Below are positions 11,758 through 22,870 of a DNA stretch of 64,000 bases, piece by piece. The translations under genes and the position numbers were made by a program. The stretch comes from Monodelphis domestica (taxonomy: Eukaryota > Chordata > Mammalia > Didelphimorphia > Didelphidae). Under the pieces are notes generated by a model that ran no database searches, was not told the DNA's origin, and saw nothing but the letters and a program-made list of their open reading frames with translations. Every line of letters begins with the position of its first letter. Positions within the stretch are counted from its first letter, which is position 1. Where the stretch lies: NCBI RefSeq assembly GCF_027887165.1, contig NC_077234.1, positions 162,930,877-162,994,876 of the forward strand, in the 5' to 3' direction.

Positions 11758-11925
11758 GCAAACTTTCTAATAATTAGAGTTATCCAAAAATAGAATGCCT
11801 CAAACCACATCACACACTGGGATGGGTTGACCATTTATTGAAATAGTGTAGAGGAAGACCAATTATAGATTTAATTAGGAGAACTCTGAGGCCCTTCCTA
11901 ATTCTGAGTCCCTGGTCTTATAAAA
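11758..11925 (+). mobile_element. CR1/L3 LINE, 3' end
   Basis: Resumes the CR1 after the LTR: aactttctaataattagagt, tatccaaaaatagaatgcct and the terminal ctgaggcccttcctaattct. Confidence 0.65.
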
Positions 11926-12357
11926 AAGGAAAAGAAAGGAACAAAGGGAGGAGTGATTTGAATAGCAAATTTAAATTATATTTGTTAAATCTCTTATCCA
12001 GGCATGACTGACTGGTCAGTTCTAGAAAGTAGCAAAGCATTGCCTAGAAGGACTTCCAAAGTTCTTGCAGACCAAGAGGGACCAACATGTCAACTCATCA
12101 TTTAGGCAGGTTCCAGTACTAACAATCCACCTTCACCCAAAGTAAAGCCTTCCCTAATTAACTGACATGAACACCCCAGCATCTCAGACCTGCTAAATGG
12201 TTTGCTGTGAAATCATAGCAAATAAGAGCTGCCTTTACAATCTGCTAAAGGGTACTTCACACTTTCTAGTTTGAATCACAAGGCTCTGAGATGGAGGATG
12301 TATAATTAAATTCTGAACTGAATTACTCATGGAGTATTAAACTTTGGGGGCATATAT
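11926..12357. other. Unassigned DNA
   Basis: Nothing recognised. 12,284-12,330 resembles 10,756-10,803 (both 'ctgaga..gg.ggatgta.aatt' followed by AT-rich sequence), so part of it may belong to a shared old repeat. Confidence 0.4.
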
Positions 12358-12480
12358 TCAGTAGAATGTAAACTTTCTGAAGACTGGGATAGCTTTGAGT
12401 TTTGTCTTTACAACCCCAGATCCTAGAATAGCATCCCATACTTTAGTAGGTAACAAATAAATTCTTCTTGAGTAGAAATG
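12358..12480 (+). mobile_element. L2 LINE 3' end
   Basis: agaatgtaaactttctgaag, then tttgtctttacaaccccaga and actttagtaggtaacaaata are the eroded L2 terminal segment. Confidence 0.7.
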
Positions 12481-12519
12481 AGTGCCTACGGGGACAGCCA
12501 CCAGACTTTTCAGAGAATG

Positions 12520-12625
12520 ACTAAGACACCAACCATGCCCTCAAGGAGCTTATAATCTAGTAGGGGAAAAGAATACATAAACAAATAAATATAGTCCAAA
12601 GTAAAATATTCAGATCAGAGGTAGG
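12520..12625 (-). mobile_element. L2 LINE fragment
   Basis: catgccctcaaggagcttat, then aatctagtaggggaaaagaa is the antisense of the L2 3' region. Confidence 0.65.
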
Positions 12626-12895
12626 AACAAGCATGTATTGTTTATGGCTTCTATTAGAGAGCAGAAGACTGAAGATTGTCTATTGGTCTTTAAATAGTGG
12701 ACACTTGAATGATCTCTTGCCTATCTGCTACTACTTACTCTCTCTACTGTGAAGAGAACTGAGCTGTGCTCTTCAGTAAGAAGGTTCCAAAGCTTACTAG
12801 AAAAATTAAACTATTATTTTATTTTAAAATTTAAACATTATTTTTAAATATTAAATGATACTTCAGAATTATCAAAAGACTACCTCCCCTCTAGT

Positions 12896-13205
12896 TGAAG
12901 AACTGGATTTGGAATCAAAGGACCTGGGTTCAAGTCTCAGCACTATTACTATCTATATGCCCTTAAGCAAGTGACTTTACCTTTCATCTGTAATAAAAGG
13001 AGTTTGAACTAAATGACCACTAAAAGATCCCTTATAGCTCTGAATCTAAAATTGTATTGGGTTCAAGTCCCAGATCTCTTGCACTCTATAAAATCTTGGT
13101 GTAGTGATTACCTTTCTAGGTCTTAGTTTCCTAAATTATAAAATGAGGAGTTTATACTACGTGATCTCTAAGAGTAGTTCCAACTCTAAATCTATATCCT
13201 TATAA
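12896..13205 (+). mobile_element. Two tandem MIR/THER-type SINEs
   Basis: 12,896-13,056 has aaggacctgggttcaagtct and the terminal tagctctgaatctaaaat. A second, 5'-truncated copy at 13,058-13,205 starts at the B box (gggttcaagtcccagatc) and ends ccaactctaaatctatat. Confidence 0.65.
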
Positions 13206-13499
13206 ATACAGAAGATTCAGAAAACTTAAGTAAAAGGGACTAACTCCTCCAAGTTATGGGGATATATCTCTCATATTACTATCTTGGAGACTCTTTATAG
13301 CTTAGTCTATTTTAGCCTGGACATCACAGAATCATAACTGAAGCCTGGACCTAATCTAAGACAGGCAGCATTATTAGAAGTACTAAAAAGGACCCTTTAT
13401 GTCACCATTTCACCTCCAATGGCCCCAAAGTGCTGACTCTAAGCAGCAGTGCAAAAGTGGAGCTCTGATGAGTTGTTTGTGATGATACAGTGATAGAAA

Positions 13500-13640
13500 A
13501 GCTTTATAGATTTTTTAAATTATCACCAGATCCTATCCTTGTAATAATCTCACAAAGTAGAGTATGTGTTATTAAGCCATTTTGCAGATGAGGAAACTGA
13601 GTGACTACTGATATGTTTACCAAAGGCTTAGTGAAGCCAC
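13500..13640 (-). mobile_element. MIR-like SINE
   Basis: Antisense core ccattttgcagatgaggaaa, then ctgagtgac, with a preceding aataatctcacaaagtagag. Confidence 0.65.
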
Positions 13641-14039
13641 CTGAAGAAAAGCTATACAGTTCCAGCCTACACCCTCAGGTTGGCATATCTTGGTGACTGT
13701 TCCTTGCTTCTGGGATCTCTGTCACTGATGATTTCTTCTTTAAAGTTACATTAAATCTACCCACATTTGTTCTCTTCTCCCACTACATAAATTACATAAA
13801 GTAATGTATAAAAATCAAAAGCATTTTATATACAGAGCTGTGTTCCTGGCTCCTCTACTGACTTACACAGTGCTTTGGAATAAATCATTTTTTCTTTCTC
13901 TGGCTTCATTTCTCCTTCAGTAAAAATGAACATAATTTTGTCTTCCACCTGCCTTTCCCAAAGAGATATTATATCACGGAGTTAATCTCTGGAAGGTACT
14001 TCCAACTCTTCTGGAGAAATGTGGAACTTAAAATAGAAA
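13641..14039. other. Unassigned DNA
   Basis: Nothing recognised. 13,860-13,990 resembles a degraded MIR in the plus orientation. Confidence 0.35.
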
Positions 14040-14180
14040 GTTAAGGTGGCACAATGGATTGGGAATTCAACAACTTGGATTCATATCCTGGTTTTCACAC
14101 TATCTGTATGATCTTGGGCAACTCAGTTAACTTTTCTAGTCCTGGATTTCCTCATCTGTAAGTGAGAATGCTGTAGTTCT
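14040..14180 (+). mobile_element. MIR-like SINE
   Basis: Contains ttaaggtggcacaatggatt, cttggattcatatcctggtt, gatcttgggcaactcagtta and tttcctcatctgtaagtgag. Confidence 0.65.
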
Positions 14181-14391
14181 AATACATTTTTGGCCTCAGC
14201 ACCTTGAAAGTTATTGAGGATCCCAAATAACCTTTGTTTATGTGGTTTATATCTATTGATATTTACAATATTAGAGATGAAGACATATCAGTAGTATTAT
14301 GGAAACATTTTTTTACCTTGTATACCTCCTGAAAGAGTCTCAAGGACGTCACAAGATCCCCCAACCACATTTTGAGAATCACTGGACAAGA

Positions 14392-14545
14392 GGTTGTTAA
14401 CCTTTGTCACAAAATACTTTGGCAATCTGGTGAAGTCTTCTAATCCCTTTTCAGAACAATGATTTTATACATTTACAATAAAATGCATAAAATTTGAAAG
14501 AAGCTATTTTTGGAATAATTACCATAATATATATATATATTTTTT
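14392..14545 (+). mobile_element. hAT-like non-autonomous DNA transposon fragment
   Basis: tgttaacctttgtcacaaaa, then tactttggcaatctggtgaa is homologous, in inverted orientation, to 55,900-56,000 of this window. The 'gttaacc' end resembles hAT MITE termini. I cannot assign the family. A TA run and poly(T) (about 14,526-14,552) follow. Confidence 0.5.
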
Positions 14546-14622
14546 TTTTTTTTAAATTCGGGAGTCCCTTCCTAGCTTGCTCTCTTGATTTCCTCCAGTA
14601 ACTTGTTATCCTATTATAGACC

Positions 14623-14865
14623 TTGTTGTTGTTCATTCATTATCAGTCATGTCTGACTCTTCTTGACTCCATTTTGAGGTTTACTTGGCAAAAATATGGA
14701 ATCAATTTGCTGTTTCCTTCTCCAGCTCATAAAACAAGTAAGGAAACTGAGGCAAACAGATTTGAGTGATTTGCCAATGATCACACAGCTATTAAGTATC
14801 TGAGGCTAAATTTGAACTCAGGAAGATGTGTCTCTAGGCACAGCACTGTGCCACTTAGCTGCCCT
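14623..14865 (-). mobile_element. tRNA-derived CORE-SINE (MAR1/WSINE-like)
   Basis: Read in reverse: head gggcagctaagtggcacagt, tgagttcaaatttagcctca, and 3' tail at 14,623 (ttgttgttgttcattcat). Confidence 0.85.
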
Positions 14866-15117
14866 TTACTATCACACTTAACTTCCTAGAATAGTAAACA
14901 ATTTTGCTTCTGTGTCTTTGTAGCTTTAAGTCAGTACTTCAGGAATCCATGATATCATTTTGAATTATTCTTTCCAACAAGATAGGTCATGGCCCATTCA
15001 TTGAGATGTCATCTTGAAATTCTGCATCAAAAAAGATTCAATAGATTACATACATTTCTAGTCTCACCAAACCTTTTTTCCTCCAGTGGCTCCAAAGTGC
15101 TTATTAGAACTGTGCTT

Positions 15118-15534
15118 GAACCAGGAGAACATTGTACACAGAGACTGATACACTGTGGCACAGTTGAATGTAATAGACTTCTCTACTAACAGCAATACAA
15201 TGATTTAGAACAATTCTGAGGGACTTGTGAAAAAGAACACTCTCCACATCCAGAGGAAGAATTGTGGGAACAGAAATACAGAAGAAAAACATATGATTGA
15301 TCACCTGGTTTGTTGGGGATATGATTGGGGATGTAGACTCTAAATGATCACCCTAGTGGAAATATCAATAATATGGAAATAGATCTTGATCAATGATATA
15401 TGTAAACCCAGTGAAATTGCTCATTGGCTATGGGAAGAGGGTGGGAGGAGAGGAAGGAAAGAACATGAATCATGTAACCATGGAAAAATATTCTAAATTA
15501 ATTAATTAAATAAATAAACTTAGTTTAAAAAAAA
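15118..15534 (+). mobile_element. 5'-truncated L1 3' end
   Basis: Begins in the last ORF2 codons (gaaccaggagaacattgtac) and runs through the 3' UTR to an A-rich tail. Target-site duplication is 12 bp with one mismatch: agaactgtgctt at 15,106-15,117 and agaactatgctt at 15,535-15,546. Same 3'-UTR type as 4629-6041. Confidence 0.92.
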
Positions 15535-15546
15535 AGAACTATGCTT

Positions 15547-16954
15547 CACTGGCTTCAAAGGGGACCTAATCACCTCTTCTTTAAATAAAATTCTTCTTTG
15601 TACTTGAGAATGTTCCTTGACTGTATTTTCACAAATGATATGTGTCATGTCCCTTTTCAGAAATACAAATCTGAAATAGGCTCAGGTTTGAGATCAAAGG
15701 GTGTATATTATAACAACATTAATTATATGCCATTGTTGAATATTGGTATCCTCCCAGCATGACAGTCTAACAACTCCATGCAAGGAATAAAATGTAGAAT
15801 AGGAATGTCATACATACAATGTCATACTTTTCCTCTAATTTAAAAAATTATTCTAAAAACACAAACCTATTAATATAGGGAACAATGGATGTTCACTGTG
15901 TTAAATATCAGAGTTGAAATAAATATAGCATTCAAGAATTACAGGTTGGCTGTACTGGGACCTGTGCTCCTTTCTGATAAAAGTACATGCCTGTCTAAAC
16001 TAATAATTGGGGGAAAATAACATTCATTAATGAACATTTCCTTTAGTAGAAAATAACTCTCATCAGTACACCCTGAAAAAGTGGTAAAATTTATTTATTG
16101 AATTTTTATTATCATATGACAGTAGAGTTTGAAGAGCTTTTGTTGAAAAGCAGAAAGATGAAAGATAATAGAGCGTGGTAGTTGCCTCTGTCATTTGACA
16201 ACTCATTATATTACTTCTTATGCTGTATTTCTGGCTATTTTCATTCTATATGCAAATTTGGTTTCATGAAAGCAAAATGGCTTAAGGGATGTCATCGTTG
16301 TTCTAGCCAAGTACCTCATGCTTCCAAAGTGTATGCTGCTAGATATCTGTGATTCAATCATTCCGTACTAAATTATTGTGTTTGAGTGCCTCCAGTTGTA
16401 AGAGGCAAATGATGAGGATTTGGAAAAGGCTTTCAAGGTTAGATGTGACAATACTAATAGAAATTTGGAGATGGGTGGTAGATGAGAGAGGGAGGATGAA
16501 AGAAAGGGGGAAGGAAGAAAAGGGAAAAGATAAGTGTTTTATCAAATATTGGAGTTTCTTTCCTGACCTTGTAGTTCACAGGTCAGATTTTATTATTTTT
16601 TCTGACTATTAGAACCATTGTTGCTGCTTCCCAGTCTTATAATAACTAGTTGCTAGGGTCACTATTTGCCCTTTTTCCTCACAATCTCCACTCTAACCAA
16701 GTACATCCACATATCCTATAGGTGGAAACTTGTAGACCCATAGCTGTCAAAGGTTCCACCTCCACAAAAAGAGAGTGGCATGTACAAAATACCAATGACA
16801 TATAGAATATAATAATTATGCATATGCAGTTTTATCATTTATAAGCATTTTCCTCATAAACTTTCAATGAATTGGGTAGTAATGGTAATATTGTTTCCAT
16901 TTTATAAAATAGAATACTGGAACAAAGACAAATTTTATATTAATGAACAAATAG
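15547..16954. other. Unassigned intergenic DNA
   Basis: AT-rich with no recognised family or coding signal. A purine-rich tract lies at 16,480-16,540. The 87-codon frame over 16,349-16,612 shows no motif. Confidence 0.4.
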
Positions 16955-17115
16955 TTTGTTGAGGAAAAACGATAAATTTGATTTTGAAAATGTTGAGTTT
17001 GAATCATCAAAAGATCCAAATAAAATCCAAAAGATCCAAATAAAAATGTTCAGCAGGTACTCGGATATGGAATTGGGATTCAAGAGGAAAATCCAGAATA
17101 CCTGCACCAAGATGC
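16955..17115 (-). mobile_element. L2 LINE fragment with a 20-bp tandem duplication
   Basis: gattttgaaaatgttgagtt and ggaattgggattcaagagga match the antisense L2 segment at about 7690-7760. A 20-bp unit (caaaagatccaaataaaatc) is duplicated in tandem at 17,008-17,047. Confidence 0.55.
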
Positions 17116-17811
17116 TAGAGATGAAGAACAGGAAACTAAGAGAGATGTTCAAGTCTTGAAGTATGCCCACATTTATCTAAGTGTGTTCACCTTTAGCCAA
17201 GGATACTGCCACCTATATATTCTAGACTCATTAAATCTGAAATTAGTTCTTATCCCAACTGGAATGCTAAGGCTTATTAACTGAAAAAAGAAGGCTACCT
17301 CAAAAGCAAGGTCTCCTGTTTCCTTTTCCTAGATTATGTTTCTATATCACAGGTTGCCTACCATTTTCCTGTTTTTGACAGCCTGTTCAGTTTGAATCTG
17401 GCAACAAGGTTCAGATATGTATGAATCCTGACTCTAATTAACCCACCCCCAGTTCCATCTTAACTGTGTTTTTTCAAGTCCCACCTATTCCCATTCCTGA
17501 CTCCCTTCCTTACTCTTCAAAGTATCTATTCTATCTATGGTTATTTGGCCCCACTTAATCCTGGAGCTAACAAGTTCATACTAAGATAGGAATCAATGAA
17601 GAGATGACTGCTTAGTTCATAGATTCAAAATTATTTTTTCAATACAGAGATGCTAGAAAGTTCATCTGCTTTAATTAACTATTTAAAACATCCCCATCAA
17701 GATACTCTTCTGCATACTTTTTATAGAGTACTTCCTCTTTGCTGTAAAAAAAAATCTCCTAAATTTCATCTCAATTGACTCTACCAGTATTTCGTTTATG
17801 TTTTTTTTTTT
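17116..17811. other. Unassigned DNA
   Basis: Nothing recognised; no coding signal. Confidence 0.4.
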
Positions 17812-17985
17812 TAGATTCAAAGTTTTAAGGGAAATTTGAAGCTATCCAGCCTAGCATTCATTTTCTAGATGAAGACATTGAGGCCTCAAGTGTTCATATG
17901 ATTTGTCCAAGCTTAGATAGTGACAGCTCCAAGATTTGAACCCTCATTTTCTGGCTCTAAATCTAGTGCCTTCCCCTCATCCCAT
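17812..17985 (-). mobile_element. MIR/THER-type SINE
   Basis: Antisense landmarks are tctagatgaagacattgagg, gatttgtccaagcttagata and agatttgaaccctcattttc. Confidence 0.7.
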
Positions 17986-18134
17986 CTTCCCAACTGCAGA
18001 GTTGGGTACTGTTGGATACTGTTGGATAAAAAGAAATCCTTCCCAATAGCATGGTGGTGGATCTGAAAGGTGGAGAAACACCTTTCAAGATTTCCCACTT
18101 CTCCCTCTTCCCCCTCACTCCCTTCCTATGCCTG

Positions 18135-18290
18135 GAATTATTAAGTGTCTGCTATGGGTGTGAATTACTAGCTATATGAGATCTTTAAAAATGTTTTCAT
18201 CGGATCCTCACAACAACCCTGGGAGGGGGGTGTTACAATTATTTCCATATTGTAGTTAAGGAAACTGAGGTAACAAGTTTGTGTAAGACA
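18135..18290 (-). mobile_element. MON1/MIR-like SINE
   Basis: atcggatcctcacaacaacc, then a G run and tagttaaggaaactgaggta mark the antisense CORE region. Confidence 0.65.
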
Positions 18291-19017
18291 GAGACAGGAC
18301 ACACTTTGGGACTCCGAGATAGTTGGCTAGAGCAAAGATGGCATCCTAGATACACAAGCTCTTACAGAGAATTTCACCTAGTAATTATAGGATCATAGAC
18401 TAAAAGCTGGAAAAGGCCTTCAAAGCAGCTGCCATGACCATTTAACACAGAGATGTGAATTTGACATTTATAGCTGAAATCTTCCCAAGCATGAAGATTT
18501 TGAGGGTTTTTTTTTTTTACCTGCCTCATTTAAATCCATTTTATAAGTGCTGATCAGTTGGCTAGGAAAAGGCAAAGCTTTTAGAGACCATTATGGAGCA
18601 ACCTGAGCAGCTTCCTTTTCTCTGAAAGCTCATTCTTCTTCATCTCACTCATCACTAAAGACAATTTCCTTTATTGGTTTATCGAATCAATATATATTAA
18701 GGTTAGAAGTCAATCATCTTGATAATGTCAAAACCCCATGGAGTTCACTAATTTATTAAAATGAATTTTTCCTAAGGTGTTTTTAGAAATTATCTGATTT
18801 AATGAAAGACATTTTTCTCACGCATTTACTATGACATGCTATAAGGACCACTTTATCTCAGTAATTCATATCATCAAAACAATGTTGTCTATTCATAGAG
18901 AGTACTCTGTGGAATGTTTGATTCTGAGCACCTGAGCAAAATTCTGAGCAAAGGTTCTAGTCTCTTTCCATTACAAATTAAACCTCCTTCTCCTCCACCT
19001 ACTCCTCCAGATGTGTC
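18291..19017. other. Unassigned DNA with a possible MIR remnant
   Basis: 18,380-18,470 (aggatcatagactaaaagct) resembles an antisense MIR terminus. The rest is not recognised. Confidence 0.4.
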
Positions 19018-19115
19018 CCTGTTGTGTCACTAACTTCTCTGTGCCTCAGTTTCCTATTCTGTAATGAGGAATTTGGATTAAAGGACACTTTTAGCTCTAA
19101 ATCTTTGATCCCATG
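19018..19115 (+). mobile_element. MIR-like SINE fragment
   Basis: gtgcctcagtttcctattct and cttttagctctaaatctttg. Confidence 0.65.
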
Positions 19116-19204
19116 ATCTTTCTACAGGAAACCTTGAATTATTCATGAGATCATAAATTTCAAAGTAGAAGAGACTTTAAAGGTAATTTAACCCAACCTT
19201 GGTA

Positions 19205-19396
19205 TTCTTCTGATGTGGTGCAACTAGACTTGTCAAAAAGACATGAGTTCAAATTTGACCTCAGATATTTACTACCTGTGAAACTCTACCTAAATCATTT
19301 AGCCTCTTTTTGCCTCAGTTTCCTTAATCACTGAATGGATATCATTGTAGCACCCACTTCCCAGGGTTGTTGTAAGGATCAATGAAAATATATTTT
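19205..19396 (+). mobile_element. MON1/MIR-like SINE, 5' part
   Basis: gagttcaaatttgacctcag, ttgcctcagtttccttaatc and gttgttgtaaggatcaatga. It continues after an inserted SINE at 19,594. Confidence 0.7.
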
Positions 19397-19593
19397 TTAA
19401 AACCCTTACCTTCTGTCTTAGAATCAGTACTATGTTTTGGTTCCAAGGTTGAAGAGTGGTAGAGTCTAGGTAATGGGAGCTAAATGAGTTGCCTAGGGTC
19501 CCATAGCTAGGAAGCATCTGAGGCCAAATTTGAATCCAGGACTTCCCATCTCTAGGCCTGGCCCTCAATCCACTGGGCCACACAGCTGCTCCC
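19397..19593 (-). mobile_element. SINE1-type element inserted in a MON1-like SINE
   Basis: Antisense: aaacccttaccttctgtctt, then agaatcagtactatg at its 3' end and cacacagctgctccc at its head. It lies between two halves of the older SINE, with AT-rich flanks that look like an imperfect target duplication. Confidence 0.8.
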
Positions 19594-19650
19594 TGAGAAT
19601 ATTTTAAAAATACTTCACATAGTGCTTGAAACATGGTAAACAATAAATAA
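19594..19650 (+). mobile_element. MON1/MIR-like SINE, 3' part
   Basis: acttcacatagtgcttgaaa and aacaataaataactc complete the element begun at 19,205. Confidence 0.55.
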
Positions 19651-19651
19651 C

Positions 19652-19732
19652 TCTTTCCTTCTTCCCTTCCTTCATTCCTTTTTTCCTTTCTTCCTTCCTC
19701 CCTCCATCTCTTCCTTCCTCACTTCCTTATTT
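19652..19732. repeat. Degenerate (CTTC)n pyrimidine tract
   Basis: Imperfect CTTC/CCTT repeats. Confidence 0.85.
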
Positions 19733-20339
19733 CTATATGTTGCTGGAACTGCAATAGCAGATTATATCCCTTACCTCAAATCCCTAAACAGAGTAAAGCC
19801 AGTGCTTTTGACCATTACAAGACATGACAGAAAGAGGAATTTGTTTCCATACATAGAGTTTGCAAATTAAGTTAAATCAAAAAGATAATTCCAGTTTTAG
19901 TAGACTAGTTGTGACTGGCCCTTAGTTGGGTTTTTTTTTAACTTCCTTATTTTGGAGTCTAAATGGTTTGATTTTATTCATCTAAAGTCTCCACAGAAAA
20001 CACATTGTGCCAGCCAGTATCCTCTGCCAGGGCTCCTTTTGCCTTAGTCATTCTAGCTTCACTATCCAGAAGAACAGCCCTGTATCGAATGACTCAAGGT
20101 CATGTAGAAGGTATGCCCCAAATTAGGTACTGTCATTTCTCAGACAGTAACAGGAACAGAGATCATTAAAAGACTACATCTTTATTCAACTAATACAGGT
20201 CCCAACCCAGAGATGACTATGGGATCTCTACGACAGAGTAATTAGATAGATTTGGAATTAGTTGAGTGACTGGACAACTCTTTAGTTGTCATTAATGGTC
20301 AAAGGTCAGCTTGGAAGTACAATACAGAGTCCTCTAGAT
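19733..20339. other. Unassigned DNA
   Basis: Nothing recognised. Confidence 0.4.
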
Positions 20340-21010
20340 ATTTCTGCTTGGCCCTATGTGGTTTAACCATTTTATCAATGATGTATTTAAAGGCATAGAT
20401 GGAATGCTCATCAAATTTGTTGATGACACAAAGCTGGGGGAAATGTTTAAGACCATGAATGACAGTCAGAATCCAAAAAGGTCTTGACAGTCTAAAATAA
20501 TAAATAAAATTTAAATATTTTATTTCAAAATTAAATTCTATAATTAAAAAATGAGGAAGGCATGACTAGCCAGTAGTTAATGTGAAAAAAATTCTCGTTT
20601 TCATGGACCATAAGCTTAATACAAATCAACATTAGGATCTAGCATCTATGAAAGCTAATGCAATCTTGGACAATCATAGCTTCCAATAATAAGGGAATGA
20701 TAGTCTCTTCCTACTCTTTCCTGGCCATAATATGTTTATTTCTGAATGCAGCACTTTAGGAAGGACAGACTTAAGTTGGAGAAAGGACAGAAAAGGGCAG
20801 CCAGGATGGGCAAGGGCCTGAAATTTATACCATATGAGTTCTGGCCAAAGGAACTGGGAATGTTTTGCCTGTAGAAAAGACTTAGATTATGAGGATGAGA
20901 GCTATTTGGAGGTATCTGAAGGATTGTCTTATAGAGGAAATAATATACATCTATTGCTTGACCACTGGAAGGTAGAGACAGGAGCAATGGGGTAGTTGCT
21001 TAGTAGAGCA
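20340..21010 (+). mobile_element. CR1/L3 LINE, RT to 3' region
   Basis: aaatttgttgatgacacaaa encodes the FVDDTK-like form of the CR1 catalytic (F/Y)xDD box at about 20,414-20,432. Downstream is the CR1 block with gggcagccaggatgggcaag, ccatatgagttctggccaaa and ggaactgggaatgttttgcc. Frames are broken by many stops. Confidence 0.75.
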
Positions 21011-22056
21011 GAACAAGTCTGTGTTTCTTCCACATCAAGACTTTCTCCATCATGGTTTCAATATATTGCAGGCTGGCATAAGAAATTAAATGGGAACTTG
21101 AGGGGGAGTTTTGTAGAAGCCTCAAATAATTGCAAATGTCAGCAGACAACACAGAAAAAAGTTTAAACACTCAGAAATGCCCCAAAAGAAATTGATTATT
21201 TTTATGGTGTTAAAAGATAATGTGTTGATATATCAATAATATCAGAACATTTACAAAAGGAACATGAAAACCAAAAAATCTTACAAGGATTTTTCAGATC
21301 ATGGGGTGCCAGGTCCCTGCCCCCAGCAATAAGGAATGAATATCTGTACTAGATTTGGTGTCAGAAGGTTTGCATCTGAACCCGGATTTCTGCTTACTAC
21401 TTGACTTCTCTAGGTAGTAGTTCTGGCAAAAGATTTGATAATAGAGGGAAGTTGGAATCACTAATGGAATAATAATTTCCCTTTTCAGTGATCCCTATTC
21501 TTCATTACTACCCTATTCTAGAGCATGTACTTCCTATGGGAGTTAACTGGGCTGAATTTTTTAAGCATTTCCTTATGGCCTTCAGTGACTTAGCACCCAT
21601 GGGAATGTTTTTCTGGCCAGCAAAGCTGGAATTGACTAAGGCAAAAGCAGCCCTGGTGGAGGATCTTGGCTGGCCCCATGTATTTTCTATGGTGATTTAA
21701 GAGTAATAAAATCAAAATCCCCAAAAGAATTATAGACTTTTCTATTTGATAAAATATTTTAATAAAAATTGGTTGTAGCAATTCAGTGGTTATTAATACT
21801 AGAATTTTATGTTTTATATTTTACTTAAATTCTTAAAGGACACTTAATTTCATTGCTGTGGGTATTCCTTTGACCAGTACAATTTTATTTCTTCCACTGG
21901 GTTCAAATACTACTTCTATTGATGTATGTGACCTTGAGAAATTATGGACTTTAGACCATATGATGCCTGAGGTTCCTTATAACTCTGCATATTTCATCCT
22001 TTGATCCTAAGAAAGACCCTATGAAATACTTTGCTAAAATCTAGGTAAATTGTCTT
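21011..22056. other. Unassigned DNA
   Basis: No gene. 21,340-21,440 may be a MIR remnant (ggtttgcatctgaacccgga). 21,890-22,010 has a weak MIR-like tail. Confidence 0.35.
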
Positions 22057-22310
22057 GGGGCAGTTAGGTATCCCAGTGGACAGAGTATAGGGCCTGGAGT
22101 CAGGAAGACTCATTTTCCTTACTTCAAATCTGATCTCAGACACTGGGTTTATGTGATCAAGTTACTTAGCTCTGTTTGCCTCAGTTTTCTCATCTGTAAA
22201 ATGAGCTAGAAAAAGAAACATCAAACCACTAACATTATCTCTACCAAGACAGCCCCAAATAGAGTCACAAAGAGCTGGACACAATAAAAATGGCAGAATA
22301 ACAACAAAAA
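22057..22310 (+). mobile_element. tRNA-derived CORE-SINE (MAR1/WSINE-like)
   Basis: Head ggggcagttaggtatcccag, gcctggagtcaggaagactc, tttgcctcagttttctcatc and the tail agcccc.aaatagagtcacaaagagc. Confidence 0.85.
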
Positions 22311-22735
22311 TAGTAAATAATAACTATAGCTTTCCCTGATCTACCAGTCTAATCCCATCAAAAACGAGAAATAAGGTTAGTCTTTATGAAGCTCTGCTCA
22401 CTCCTTTTGATTATTATTTCCTTGTTTAGATGTCTACCAATTATTGGGGTTCATTTCTAAGACTAAAGATCTTTCGCAGCAGAATTAGTCACTCAAAGCC
22501 AAAAGAAAAAGGTTCTTTCATTTGGCAGATTTAAGAGAAGGCTTAAATGAAGATGTCTAAGCAAGTACTAAGGCTGAGGCGGGGTCACAAATGTCATATT
22601 GAGGCACTATTCAACTCTCAAGCTGGCGCTATACCTGATACCTCCAAAATGCAGTGAGGTAGACTATCTACCAAGAGCATGTAGGTAAATATTTAATGTC
22701 CAGCTCACTGAAGCACAATACACTTTTAAGTTTAA

Positions 22736-22870
22736 TCTGTATTATGAACATTTTCTCTATCACTTTGTTTAAGTCTAGACAATCAACTAAATAAATCAAG
22801 TGTGGATTTTTAACGTTTGTCAGTTTTCAAAGTATTAATATTTGCACTGAAAATTTAACAATGGTTCTCG
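22736..22870. repeat. Dispersed ancient repeat, copy 1 (unassigned)
   Basis: Homologous in direct orientation to 35,975-36,110. Shared blocks are 'gacaatcaac.aaataa.t' and 'cactgaaaatttaacaat'. Family unknown; possibly an old DNA transposon. Confidence 0.6.
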
